A stretch of 64,000 nucleotides of DNA from Podocnemis expansa (GCA_007922195.1 ML681997.1:10586717-10650716), one strand, 5' to 3'; shown: positions 11,730 to 22,724, counted from the stretch's first letter. The notes: generated from the sequence alone by a model not told the origin. Program-made: numbers and translations.

Positions 11730-12010
11730 GGCGGCCGGCGGGCGCCGCTCCTCAGGCCGGGCGGGAAGCGGGGCGCAGCCGTTAACCGACGCCGCCTGCC
11801 CGCCCAACCGTCCCTCGCGCGCGCAGCCCCGCCGCCGGCCGCCCCGCCGCGCGCACCTCCGCGCCACGCTCCGCCCCCTGGCTGTCGGCCCGCCTGATTG
11901 GCTCGGTCCGCTTGTGGCGAAAGGGCGACCAATCAGAGCTTCGCGCTGAGGGAGGAGGCGGCCAATCAGCTCCGCCGGGTTCAGCCGGCGGCGCGTGTCG
12001 CCCAGATGGG
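11730..12010 (-). promoter_or_regulatory. SGPP1: SGPP1 CpG-island promoter with three CCAAT boxes
   Basis: The region is CpG-dense, and the island continues through exon 1 to about 11190. No TATA box is seen. Three CCAAT pentamers occur: 11897-11901 in gene orientation (ATTGG on +), and 11929-11933 and 11962-11966 in the opposite orientation. They lie about 170-240 bp above the start codon, a usual place for NF-Y sites in TATA-less housekeeping promoters. The factor is inferred, not shown. Confidence 0.65.
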
Positions 12011-12110
12011 GAGAGGGTGGGGTGGGGGGAGGGGCTAGGCTGAGCAGGAAGAAGCGCCCCTCCCCCTCCAGTGGGGGTGGGGGGAGACCAGTCCCTCCAA
12101 TAGTCCTCCA

Positions 12111-12293
12111 GCACCAGCCCCAGCTTGGAAGGGGGGTCAGAGGGAGAAGATCCCCCAACACACACCCCATTTCCATCATCAAGGGGNNNNNNNNNNAGGC
12201 CCTCACGCAGTCCCCCAAAACCAGCCCCAGCTTGGAAGGGGGCGTCTGAGGGAGAAGATCGCCCAACACACACCCCACTTCCATCGCCAAGGA
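12111..12293. repeat. Direct duplication flanking a 10-N gap
   Basis: Two copies of a ~75-bp unit (CCAGCCCCAGCTTGGAAGGG ... CAACACACACCCCA ... CCATC) lie at 12115-12186 and 12217-12290 on either side of Ns at 12187-12196. A local minisatellite may have been collapsed by the assembler. Confidence 0.7.
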
Positions 12294-13815
12294 GAGGGAG
12301 GAGAGCACCCCACCAGCTGTCTCTATTACCCAGCAAGAGGCAGCCTTCGGCTATCTGGGGCCCTAGGCGAAGGCCCATGGGGGGTCCCCACCCCTCAGCC
12401 AGTGTCTTCGCCACCAGCTCACCCCCCTGCCCATTCTGTGACCCCCCCGGGCTAGTATCTTCCCCCAGGCCAGTATTTTCCCCACAGGACTTGAAATTAG
12501 GGGGGATGTAGGGGGTCTCACTAATTTGGTATAACACTGTTACTAGCTGACAACTGGGAGGGCGTTGGGAAATTTGGGGGTGCAGAGGGTGTGTGTGCTG
12601 GTGTTAAGGAAATTGCTGCCCCAGGTTGTGCTCTCCCATCGCTCCCTCCCCCCAGGAGCACAAAAGCTGGCTTGGGGCACACAGCAAGCCCTTGAGCCAG
12701 CCACCTCAGTTTTTCAGATAGGCAAAGCAGGCAACACTATGGGGCCCCTGACTTGCTCAAGGCCCCTTACTATTCAGGGCCCTAGGCAGCCACCAGCTTC
12801 TCCTACCCCAAAAGCCACCTCTGTCACCCAGCATGGAGGAGTGTGACTATGCATAAAAGAGCATTTCCATGTAGCTGCCACGCAACTCTATTTCCCAGAT
12901 GGAAGAATGGTGCCAGGAGGAAAAGAGCTCCCCGACCATCCGTAAATTTATGGACAGTCAGTAAAAAATGTGCAATTTCAACACTCAGTAAATCCATAAA
13001 TAAATGAAAATATTCATAAAATGGGGAAATGAAACACTGTGTTTTGACACTGACTGTTCTCATTCGGGATCACTTCTCGTATCATAAAACTACACTCATC
13101 ATGACTTTATCATGCCTATTATTGCACATGCCCAAAGAATCCGACTGATAATTAACTGCTGTTGAAACAGCTGCATAATTCCAAAAGCCTATGTACAGAA
13201 TACAGTGAGTGAGTGCACACTTTTGTGACATTATTAGATTATTTAGGATATTTTTAGTGATGGCAATAAAAAGTTTACTGAATCAGTGGGGGGCGGGGCC
13301 TTCAGATCTTTCTAGCAGTAAAACCTAAAATGCAAGGCTGATAACCCTGTCTCCAAAACACCACCGGCCTTCACCACTCAAGGTGGAGGTGAGGGATCAA
13401 GGAAGATAACGAGTTATAAGGCCAGAAGGAATGAAGTACGGAGGATATCTGGTTGGAAGAATGACTTATGAAGGGGAAGTTTCTAAAAAGACTGACAGGA
13501 GTGAGTGCAAATGGCTTGAAATGGAACAAAAAGAATTTGTCTTAAAATGAGTCACAACAGTGCTTTCCCACCCCCATGTGCCAGTGTTATCTCCAGCTGC
13601 TGGTCCTTAGAAAGGACTGGAAATGATAGGGGGCAAGGACTTGTGGCAGAGAGAAGACTGTAAATTTTATCTCGACTAAGACTGCAAATAAGGTTAAATT
13701 GTCTCAAATTGGTGTTTCACTTAAGTCAATAATTGGCAATGATGGAATTTGTTTTTAAAGCATAGTTAATTCTTAAAGGATTCATTGCCATACCTGCCTC
13801 ATCATGGGTCTAAGC
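12294..13815. other. Upstream flank of SGPP1, nothing clearly recognised
   Basis: The stretch 12640-12840 (GGCAAAGCAGGCAACACTATG, GGGCCCTAGGCAGCCACCAG) resembles 15985-16080, suggesting a shared old repeat. No open frame with domain content was found. Confidence 0.4.
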
Positions 13816-14098
13816 ATGCCTGGGTCTGTAACATGCAGCTCCAGAGCATCTGTGGCTCTTTGTCTGCCCCTTTGTGGCCCCTGGCTTCCCCTGCCACATG
13901 GGGTGGGGACCACTCCTGGTTCCAGGCTCCCTCTCCTCCCTGCCAGGGGCACTTGAAAGAGGTATCCTGGCACATCTCCCAGATTCATCCTCTCCCCCAA
14001 CCCCCCAAAGGCTACACCCATTGCAGCTCTCAAAACACTTGGTTATTGAAGGAGTTTTTAAAAATGGTGCTTCTCAAATTTTGGCTTGCTGACCCCTG
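13816..14098 (+). mobile_element. hAT element copy (family 1), degraded
   Basis: It shares the interior of the 1363-1689 element: CATGCAGCTCCAGAGC, GGCTACACCCATTGCAGCTCT, CACTTGGTTATTGAAGGAG, and the right end TTGCTGACCCCTG. The right flank octamer GTATAGCC again has central TA; the left boundary is unclear. Confidence 0.65.
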
Positions 14099-14527
14099 GT
14101 ATAGCCTGTTTGTAACTCTCTTGATCAAAGACTTATAAATGTTTTAGAGCAGGGGTCTCAAACTTGTGGCCCGAGGGCTGCATGCAACCCCTAAAGTTAT
14201 TTCTTGTGGCCCGCAACAACATTATCTCTATCAATATTTGCAATGAAAAGTTCCAAAGGGGCAGCCATGTTAGTCTAGTTCAGCAAAAAAAGCAAGGAGT
14301 TCTGTGGCACTTAAAGACTAAAACAGATTTATTTATCGCATGAGCTTTTGTGGGAGAAGATCCCACTTCATCAGATGCTTTGAAGTTGGGGGAAATTTAC
14401 AGAATGGGATGAAAATAAATACAAGGCAGTGTAAGACATGGGATCAGGTCATACGGTAACAGCAAATCAGAGCAGCTGGTAAGATTCAAACACTGGGAAA
14501 CAGCACATAGAGGACGGTGAAGTCAAA

Positions 14528-15035
14528 TCACCTGTTGTAATGGGAAAAGAAGCCAGGGTCACAATTTAATCCTGCTTTCACACAATCTAATCTGCATGTC
14601 AATTCTAATTCAGCTGATTCTCTTTGCAGTCTTGATGTCCCATTGACTTTCTTGAGCACAGCCGTTAACAAGTCATCCACAGAGTGATTAGAAAGATGGA
14701 AGTGCTCAGCAACTGGTTTTTGCATGTTGTGATTTCTGATGTCAGTTTTGTGCTCATTTATTCTTTTACGCAGGGATTGTCTTGTTTGTCCAACATATAA
14801 GGTGTGGGAGTATTTCTGGCCCATGATGGCATAAAGCACATTAGTGGATGAGCAGATGAATGAGCCCTTGATGCAGTAGGTGGCTTGATTAGGTTCTATG
14901 ATGGTGTCTTTCGAGCAGATATGTGGGCAAAGTTGGCAACATGGTTTGTTGCAGGGGTGTGTGCCTGCTTTAATGTTTTTGTTGTTAGGTCTGTAATTGA
15001 TGGTGAGTATCTGTTTAAGTTTAGGGGGCTGTCTG
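14528..15035 (-). pseudogene. Penelope GIY-YIG endonuclease C-terminal fragment
   Basis: The minus frame reads through a cysteine linker (PCNKPCCQLCPHI), then the GIY-YIG module: an LYAIMG stretch, LYVGQTRQSLRKRINEH, and the EHF/LSNHS region, ending SHYNR before a stop at 14528-14530. In PLEs this single protein joins reverse transcriptase to GIY-YIG endonuclease. The Arg-rich LRKR segment and the linker cysteines are diagnostic. The reverse transcriptase part is missing, so the copy is 5' truncated. The second Cys of the usual C..C pair before LYVG is a Tyr here. Confidence 0.8.
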
Positions 15036-15087
15036 ATTAGATTAGATTAGATTAGATTAGATTAGATTAGATTAGATTAGATTAGAT
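15036..15087 (+). repeat. (GATTA)n microsatellite at PLE junction
   Basis: About ten repeats of GATTA lie exactly at the junction of the two opposed PLE copies. Confidence 0.9.
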
Positions 15088-15514
15088 TGTGTGAAAGCAG
15101 GATTAAATCATGACTATGGCTTCTTTTCCCATTATAACAAGTAATTTGATTTCACCCTCCTCTGTGTGGTTTCCTAGTGTTTGAATCTTAACAACTGCTC
15201 TGATTTGCTGTTACTGTATGACCTGATCCCATGTCTTACACTCCCTTGCATTTATTTTCATCCCATTCCCTAAATTCCCCCATCTTCAAAGCATTTTGAC
15301 AAAGTGGGATTTTCCCCCATGAAAGCTCATGCGATAAATAAATCTGTCAGTCTTTAAGTGCTACAGGACTCCTTGCTTTTATTGTATGAAAAGGTTTTAG
15401 TGGTGTGGCCCTTGGGCTACAGTACCAGTCCTCACATGTGGTGCAGCCCTGGGAATAACATACTAGTCCTCATGTGGCCCTCATGGTGATTTGAGTTTGA
15501 GACCCCTGTTTTAG

Positions 15515-17060
15515 AGGGATAGCTGTGTTATTCTGCATATAGACAAAACAACAAAAATCCTGTGGCACCTTAAAGCAGGGGTTCTCAACCACTGTGTCAG
15601 GACACAAAGGTATGTTGCAGAGAGCCATCAGGTGTGTTGTGGAAAATTGGTAGCTCAGCCTGGAGCCAGCTTGGGGCTCCTGCCGCCTGCCACTCTTCTG
15701 CCCTCAGCAGCCTGCTCCTGCTGCACAGGAAGCAGCCAGGGCCAGATGAATAAAGGAATTTAGGAGCTGCAATACAGAAACCCTTGGGCTGAAGGGAGGG
15801 GGCACCCCCTGCCTCACAAAAATAAACCCAGCCCCATCAAGCAAGGCAGCCAGGGCACCAGCCTGTGCTGGCTTGACTCTGTCCCTACCCAGGTCCCAGA
15901 ATGATGCATCCTTCAGAGCGCTGCAACCTCCCAAGTGCTCCCAGCACAAGCACCACTGCCAGCAGCAGACTGTAGTGGTCCACATAGGCAGAGGCAGCTT
16001 TAGGTGTAGGCGAAGCAGGCAGCCACCTAGGGTGCCAAGCAGTAAGGGGCCCCATAGCGCTCACCTGTTTCACCTAACCTAGCTCAGGGGTCAGCAACCC
16101 ATTTTCGCCTAACCTCCCACCGCATGACAGCAGGACCGCTGAGGCGAGAGTCTGCGCCGCCCGCCCACCCACCCACCCACCCGCCATCTCTGCAGCGCGG
16201 AAGGAGCAGCCTCCCCGCCTACTCATAGCCAGCCATGCCTCCGCAGAGGGAGAGAGAAGAACAGCTGGCATGGAGCTGCGGCTTGTGGAGGGCGGGGCCA
16301 TGGAGCGGCCCACTCCAAAGAAGTCAGGCCGCTTCGTCCCCAGCCACCCCACGGCTGAACGGGCCCGATCCAGGGCCTGGGGGCAAGGCAGCCTCTGCTC
16401 AGCCCTGGGGTGGGCAGGGCAAAGCAGCCTGAACTCTTTGGAGCAGACCACTCCAGGGCCCTGCCTGCCAAACCACAGCTCTGCAACAGCCATTCTCCTC
16501 CCCCTGGGGAGGCATGGGCAGCTGGGGGTAGGCAGAGAGCGTTGCTCTGACCCCACTGGAGGGAGAGGAGATGGGCAACACAGCCTCTGGTCCCACTGGT
16601 TCATGCCCCCTCCGCGAGTGCTACGGTCTGCGATGCTTCCTCTCAGACTGAGGGCAGGGGAAAGCTGGGGCTGGGGAGCCCACAGTGGGGATAGCCAGAG
16701 CCATGAAGGGGGCAGCGGCAGGGATTTGGGACGGGGGGGGGGGGGCGCTTAAAGCTGCAGGGGGTACCAGGGCCACAGTGAGGGCAGCAGTGGGGACCTA
16801 TAGCAGGCTCCACAATGACTCTTCTCCTAGTGCCCCAGTTGCCTAAGGCCACCTCTGTACACAGGGGAAGATCATCTGTCACGTGTGTCATGATGGAAAA
16901 AGGTTGAAACCCACTGGATTAAAGATTAACAAATTTCTTCTGGCATAAGCTTTCATGAGCTGCAACCCACTTTGCCAGATGCATGAAGTGGAAACTACAG
17001 TTAGGAGGTATATATACAATTACAAGGGTGAGAAACAATACAATGTGGGTGGGACAAGTG
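15515..17060. mobile_element. Penelope second-subfamily copy split by a hAT
   Basis: The left piece (15517-15575: ATAGCTGTGTTATTCTGCAT ... CCTGTGGCACCTTAAAG) and right piece (16917-17060: AGATTAACAAATTTCTTCTG, GCATAAGCTTTCATGAGCTG, GATGCATGAAGTGG) join into one reverse-oriented PLE tail when the hAT at 15576-16916 is removed. Confidence 0.75.
15576..16916 (+). mobile_element. hAT element (family 4), composite interior
   Basis: It starts CAGGGGTTCTCAACCACTG and ends AGGTTGAAACCCACTG. Flanks are CCTTAAAG (15568-15575) and GATTAAAG (16917-16924), matching at 6 of 8 with central TA. The 1.3-kb interior is GC-rich and includes another hAT-like end (CAGGGGTCAGCAACC at about 16085) and G runs near 16731-16745, so further nesting is likely. 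Confidence 0.75.
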
Positions 17061-17147
17061 CTAGCAATCTCAATTCAGTTAGGGTAGATGAGGGCGATTA
17101 ACAACAATTGATTAGAAGGTGACAATGTGTGTGAACAGGACCAATAA

Positions 17148-17575
17148 CTTTTGCAATGAGACAAAACAAACGAAGAGTCCCGTGACACTGTTAAAAGATT
17201 AGCAAATTTATTAATCACACAAGCTTTCATGGGAGAAAATCCAACTTTGGTCAGATGCTTTGAACCATTATCATTACCATAATGAGATGATAATGTATAA
17301 AGCAATGAGATAATAATTACCACAACTTTTGTCCCTGTTCACTGTAGTAAACTGATCTGATGCAGTGAACCATAATCACAGGATTTATCTTTTCCTCCCA
17401 TACTGTAAGTTTCTTTCTAAGTAAGTTTTTTGCACTCTGGCATCTGATGAAGTGGGACTTTATCCAAAAAAGCTCATGCAAAAATAAATGTGTTAGTCTT
17501 AAAAAGTGCCATATGATTCCTCATTTGTTTTGCTGAACCAGATTAACATGGCTACCCCTTTGGAAGTTTAAATTC
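17148..17575. mobile_element. Penelope-like foldback with spacer
   Basis: The left reverse tail piece (17160-17275: CGAAGAGTCCCGTGACAC ... AAGCTTTCATGGGAGAAAAT) and right forward piece (17438-17572: CATCTGATGAAGTGGGAC ... TTAACATGGCTACCCCTTTG) face outward. About 160 bp of unrelated or internal sequence lies between. Confidence 0.75.
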
Positions 17576-18032
17576 TAGGCCTGATTTTTTTGTCTTTGCA
17601 AACTCAAACTCCTGGATATATGCAAGTGAAGTCTAACGAAAGTTTTCTTAATCCTGCTTCAGAATTTTGTTCAGTTGTGACAACCCAAATCACCAAATAT
17701 TTGCCTTCTTTTTCACACAACTTGAGAACAAGGTGCTGGGTACCCTCAGATTTTGTTGCGGTCCAGAGGAGTGGAAGGTGCTTTGCTTTTGCAGTACTGA
17801 GTTCTGCATTTGGATGAGTCCAGAAGGTTTAAGACAAGGAGCTTAAGTATATTAGGAACAAAAGAAGTCTTAGCAGTGTTATAGGTCCATTACTAGCCTT
17901 GTCCCTCCCTACCCCTCTCTAGCCTGGATGGAGAAATTTGTAGGTGACCTGACTATCTTCAATTTTTATCTGCCTGCTCTGGCTCAATTGCTCTCTCTTG
18001 GCAACTCTAACTGCTCCTTCCTTCAAGGGCAT

Positions 18033-19110
18033 TGTTGGGGGAGAGTGGGTGCAGGGGGCACGATCCCCACACTGCAAGAAGGAGTCCCAATCGAGAGGCA
18101 AGAGACCAAACCACAATTTTTGGGTTATCTACTTTTTATGTGACTTTTATTGAGATAACTAAAATTACAGAAAAGAAAGAAGAGAATAAAAAGGTTAAAT
18201 AAGAGGTTAATATTATCTAATTACTAATATTCCTATTACAAACATTAAAAAACTTGCAATTCCTATTAAATTACACTTATCAAAACTCATACAAACTGTG
18301 CTTTTAGAACTCTATTTCTTTAAGGCATTTAAAGATCTTCAAAGTACAAATTAATAGCCCAATAAACAGAAAATAGAGTACAAATAGTACTACAACACCA
18401 ATTCCAATCCTTGTGCTTAACCCTGAATTAAAATCCCCAGTTCCAATCCTGGTTGATATAACTTAACAGAGTGAGATTTATGAGAGACAGAGATAGAGCA
18501 CACAATTTGTAGGCAAAAGAGCTTTGCTATTTACTACACACACACTGAAACATCACGGACAGCACGAACACCTTGCTTCTCCCCCTTGCTCTCCAGACAC
18601 CATGGGTCACGGCCCAGTGAGGCTGGCCATGGGCTGTTTGCGGCTAGGAATTACAAGGGTCAGCTGGGGTGCCTGGCTGGGAACACAAGTGGATTTATTC
18701 TTTCATCACACTTTTTCACACTACTGTCTCCCAATTTGATTGTGGAGCACCAGCTTGATTTTGATTTGTGTTCAGAGCGATAATAATACACATACACACA
18801 TTCCCAAAACAGCATTTTCCAATCTGAATCCCAAATTTGACCAGATTATATTTACCACATGGATGTTATCTCCAGAGGGCTCAGCAGGTCCACTTTCTTG
18901 TTAGAAAAAGTGAAGAACCAGCACAGTATAGAATTCAGGGGGAAAACAAATCTGCACTTGGCCAGCCCTCGAGCTTACAATTACCAGGTCTGACTGCAAC
19001 CGGCTAACAGCAAGGTTGCGTGCTCCTGCCACCCCTTTTCAGGGAGAAGCAGCGGCCCACCGTTGTTTTCTTTCCGAAGCAGATCTTGCCACTGTTATTT
19101 CTTCTTTTGT
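18033..19110 (-). mobile_element. LTR relic, copy A (minus orientation)
   Basis: This stretch is the reverse complement of 53.7-54.74 kb. Shared landmarks are TCTCTTGCCTCTC, the AT-rich block with AATTGCAAGTTTT, the CACAAGTGGATTTATTC block and TTTGACCAGATTATA. Its outer end reads TGTTGGGG, i.e. ...CCCCAACA in element orientation, the CA end of an LTR, with an AATAAA signal about 110 bp inside. The opposite end is lost or too diverged, so no target duplication could be given. Confidence 0.65.
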
Positions 19111-19126
19111 TTTGTTAAGATTAGAC

Positions 19127-19313
19127 CAGGCATCGCCAAACTGTGGCTAGGGAGCCGCACGTGGCTCTTGAATGAAAAAGTGTGGCTCGCAGAAGAACGT
19201 CAGCAAATCAATTTAGTAGGTAAAAGTAGATGCGTATATGCATCAGTGTGGCTCTTGAAAGTTTAATAATCACCTTGTATGGCTCTTGAGTTCCATAAAT
19301 TTGGCCACTGCTG
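19127..19313 (+). mobile_element. Short hAT MITE (family 5)
   Basis: 187 bp, starting CAGGCATCGCCAAACTGTGG and ending CATAAATTTGGCCACTGCTG. The duplications GATTAGAC (19119-19126) and TATTAGAC (19314-19321) agree at 7 of 8. The interior carries repeated GTGGCTCTTGAA motifs. Confidence 0.85.
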
Positions 19314-19321
19314 TATTAGAC

Positions 19322-20520
19322 TGTTGCAATGTGCTCTGCATGGGGCTACGCCTTAAAACCATTCAGCGATTAAAACTTGCACAAAAATACAAAAGCAGTT
19401 CATTTATTGAGCAGGCTATCTTGCCATGACCTTATGGCTCTGAGGCCTGTACTGGCTGCCCATTGTTCTCCAGTGCCGAGCGCCATACATTGCTTTCTTA
19501 GTAAACAATCTGAGGTACTAAAATTAACCTTATCAGTCTGCAACAAAGTCATCACTCTGCAACAGGAACTTACAGGAATCCATCTATTTTTAACAAAATA
19601 TATAATGAATCAATGTAGCACTTCACTTAGATAAGGTCCAACAATTATCTTAGTTTACAGGAATTAAACAGAATAGGCAGTTTTGAAAGAATTAACTCTG
19701 GTGTTTGTCCATTTGTCTCCTGACCACTATGCTGTGAACTTTACACACTGCAATAAAGAGGGATACAATCTGCTACAATCCCCAGAATCTGAATCTGGAC
19801 TCAATTATGCAGCTATATTTGTAACACAAGTTTCTAATGAAACTTGGTTTTCTTGTTAAACATGTAGATTAACATTTTACTAATTTCTGTTGAATTTTCC
19901 CAATTGTTTTGTCTGGAAAACAGAAAGTAAAAGAAAACCCCGATCACAAAAAGTGTAGTTTCAACATTTTCAGAATGACTTTTTACTTCAAAATATCCCT
20001 CCATTTTGTTTGAAAAAAAAAAAGTTTAAACTGCAAAACAGAAACAAAAAGTTTCATTTTGGCTCAAATGAAACCTTTCATTCAACTCCATACTAATTAT
20101 TCTTTTATTTTTCAGTTCTCTGAAAAAAAGTTGTTTCAGGGTGACCAAGAACAATTTTTATTTTTATTTTTTCCACAGCTACCAATAAACAAAAAACAAA
20201 TAAATCAGTTATTTGCAAACTCTACTTACAGGTTCACATTTAAAAATACCTTTGTTTCTCGCTCACATGCTTTATATTACATTTCTTCTAAATCACTAGT
20301 GTGCTCTAGAATTGCTAAACTCTTCAATGGGGCCATCATTGTTTGTATGCTATTATCATGCTGTAGTATAATAGGTATGATCATGAAAGTTCACTGGCTA
20401 TGTAAAAAATCTGACTTTGCTGGCTAAAGCAGATAGGTCAAAAATTTGATGTTCCAAATAACATGAATTTGATGCGCCCCAGGCAGCAGCAAAACCAAAA
20501 GTGCAAAACTTGTTATAACA
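19322..20520. other. No gene or repeat recognised
   Basis: AT-rich. The 122-codon frame at 20059-20427 is compositionally unlike a conserved protein and has no motif. Confidence 0.4.
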
Positions 20521-20640
20521 GTGATTCCCAACATGTGGTCTATGGACCACTGGAGGAGGCAAAGCAGGGTGGGAAAAGTATATAGTGCCCAGTGATTTCA
20601 GTAGGAGTTAAGCAGGAGTTAAAGTATAATTTGGTGGGTC
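20521..20640 (+). mobile_element. hAT-like single end
   Basis: CAGTGATTCCCAACATGTGG at about 20519-20538 matches the left end of the 38274-38584 element. The right end was not found. Confidence 0.45.
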
Positions 20641-20751
20641 CTGGAACCCTCACTCATGGGTGGGCCCCCCCTTCTGCATAGGTGAGCCCCTTACCCACAC
20701 CCCAGCTCCTGCCCCCCAAATGCCAGCCCCAGCTATTTCCCACAATGTTCA

Positions 20752-20950
20752 TTCCCCTGTCCCCAAAATCCACCCCCAGCCCCCAATACCCACCCCCAAA
20801 ATCCACCCCAGCCCCCAATACCCAACCCTAAAATCCACCCCAGCCCCTAATACCCAACCCCAATATGCACTCCCCTGTCCCCAAAATCCACCCCAGCGAC
20901 CAATACCTACCCCCAAAATCCACCCCCTGCCTCCAATACCCGCCCCCAGC
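20752..20950 (+). repeat. C-rich ~32-bp minisatellite
   Basis: Repeats of CCCCAAAATCCACCCCAGCC followed by CCCAATACCCA recur about six times with small changes. The minus strand is G-rich. The open frames over it are artefacts of the repeat. Confidence 0.8.
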
Positions 20951-21815
20951 TCAGGTGCCCCTAATACTCCCCCAGCACGAGCTGGGTGCCCCAGTACTCA
21001 CTGGCAGCGCGTTGGGCCTGGAAACTGTGCAGCCTGCACTTGGATGCTTCTGCCTACAAAAGCAGCCTGCGCATGCACAGGGGAGACGGCCCCCCTCCCC
21101 TGCCTGGTGGAACACAGGGGAATGCCATTCTGGGGCTTGCTACTTTTAGGGGCACAGCCTTTGGGCCCCTAAAAATAGCAAATGGAACCGGAATGCTGCG
21201 TTCCAGGCCCTGCTGTTTTTCAATGGGGAGGCCCTGGAACGCAGCGATCCAGGACCATTTTCTATTTCAAGGCAGCCAGGAATGCTGAGCCCCTAAAACT
21301 AGTGGGCCCCAGAACAGCGTTCCAGGATGTTCCTGCCCACTTTACCCCCTGGAGTTAAGTGCCTGAAGAACTGGAACTGAGCTGTTCCCAATATTCAATG
21401 TGTGTGTCCTAAGAACATCTCTGTGAGGTAGGGAAGTGCAATTATCCCCATTTTAAAGATGGGAAGCTTAGACAGAGGGACTTAGGTGCCTAGATCTACA
21501 GAGGAATTCAGATGCCTAAATCCAACACTTAGACACCACCAAGATCCTAAACCACTGTGTAGCTGCTTGCTGCCTAACTCTGTAGGCACCTAAATTTCTT
21601 CTGGTAAAGACTCCTGTGGGAGTGCACAAAACATCTTAAATACTGATGCCACTGAGCTACACAACTTCAAGCTCACGTCTAAGCCCTAGAGCATTGGTTC
21701 CCAACCTGTGGTCTGGGGACCCCTAGGGGTCTGCAGAGTCATTGCAAGGGGTCCGTGAATACATCCAGCCTCAGCCACTGCCAGCCAGCTATCCATGTTG
21801 GAGAGCACTCTAAAT

Positions 21816-22724
21816 CAGGGGTGTAAAATGTGCAGTTTGTGGGGGACCAGATCCAGCCTGCTAAAGGTGCTGATCAGGCCCGTGGAGCTGCTGCCTGGGC
21901 TGTGCCTGGAAGCTGTCTGCAGCAGCACACTCCATGCTCCCAGCAGAGCAGGGCTAAGCGTGCTTCTGACTCACTCACATGATAAAAGTCAGCACAGGGG
22001 AACAAAGGAAGTGCTCTAGCCAATCCCAGCTCAGCTCTGCTGTGGTCTGCCAACCAACCAGAGTCTCAGTCACAGCAAACTCAGCTAGCTTGCGAGAGCC
22101 ATCCCACTGCCCCCCATCCCATCTGTTCACTGCCAGTCAGTCAGCATGCTAATTCAGAATCATAGAATTGGAAGGGACCTCATAGGTCATCTAGTCCAAC
22201 CCCCAAAAGAGGAGAGAGGAGCCTGACAGGACAAGTGGCCCACATGGGGCTCAAACCCACAACTTTGGTATTATTAGCACCACACACTAACCAGCTAAGC
22301 TAGCAGGCCCATGGGCAAATGTGATTGACAGCACATTGCATGAATCACAAATATAAAAGGAAAAAGTGGCTGGTGCTCATGTGGAAACAAGCCAGTCAAA
22401 GGCCAGCTGGGATTGAGCCCAACCAAAGGCCAGCGTTCTAAATGACTGACAGCGAGTGCATGGGGAGGGGGAGAGGCAGGAGCCCAGCCTGCCTGTGACA
22501 GAGACTGATTTTTTTGCCTGCCACCAGGAGGTAGGGGAAGTCGAAAGGGCAGTAAAAAGGGAAGGGGTGGCAGAGCCTGCAGGGTTGGGGAGGAGGAAGG
22601 GGAGCCCATGCTGTACTGAACATGGAGGGGGAAAGAGTTGAGGAGCCCATGTGGCCACATGGCCCAGGACAGGTGGCCTGCTGTCCAATGTGGCCCCCTA
22701 CATTGAATGAGTTTGACACTTCTG
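21816..22724 (+). mobile_element. hAT element (family 2) nested in family 6
   Basis: It starts CAGGGGTGTAAAATGTGCAG and ends ATGAGTTTGACACTTCTG. Flanks CTCTAAAT (21808-21815) and CAATAAAT (22725-22732) match at 6 of 8. It carries a SINE at 22151-22309. Confidence 0.75.
22151..22309 (-). mobile_element. tRNA-Ile-headed SINE with CR1 tail
   Basis: On the minus strand, 22309-22237 (73 nt) is a tRNA-Ile-like head. It has a box A-like TAGCTTAGCTGG, the anticodon loop TGCTAATAAT (AAT anticodon), a box B-like GGGTTTGAGCC and matching GGCC/GGCC acceptor arms. The body ends in a CR1-type 3' tail (GGTCCCTTCCAATTCTATGA, then TTCTGAAT) at 22206-22151. CpG positions have decayed to TG/CA. A tRNA-Ile head and a CR1 tail resemble SINEs described in birds. 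This is not a functional tRNA gene. Confidence 0.8.

Larger units (their letters stand above)
14248..15390 (-). mobile_element. Penelope-like element, head-to-head inverted copies
   Basis: A minus-strand copy (14248-15035) runs from the tail (rc of GCTACCCCTTTGGAAC type, at left) back through the endonuclease frame. A forward partial copy (15087-15385) repeats its last ~300 bp. Their 5' ends meet at a GATTA microsatellite. Both 3' tails point outward. The whole insertion is flanked by ATGAAAAG (14240-14247 and just before GTTTTAGTGG at the right), a target duplication created when the PLE entered the hAT. Confidence 0.85.
14150..15508 (+). mobile_element. hAT element (family 3) interrupted by a Penelope foldback
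   Basis: It starts CAGGGGTCTCAAACTTGTGG and ends TTTGAGTTTGAGACCCCTG. The flanking 8-bp duplication TTTTAGAG is perfect (14142-14149 and 15509-15516). The uninterrupted relative at 58289-58498 is 210 bp, so the extra ~1.15 kb here is the PLE inserted within it. The PLE is bounded by a repeated ATGAAAAG. Confidence 0.88.

Noticed and set aside
11187..11949. Long plus-strand frames antisense to SGPP1 exon 1
   Set aside because: Shadow frames in GC-rich DNA; no domains.
11730..12308. Reading frame open upstream of the SGPP1 ATG, giving a 438-codon frame
   Set aside because: The DNA is GC-rich with few stops, crosses a 10-N gap, and the strong Kozak ATG at 11729 starts the family-like sequence.
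22237..22309. Functional tRNA-Ile gene
   Set aside because: Decayed stems, no terminator directly after the head, and fused to a CR1 tail: it is a SINE.
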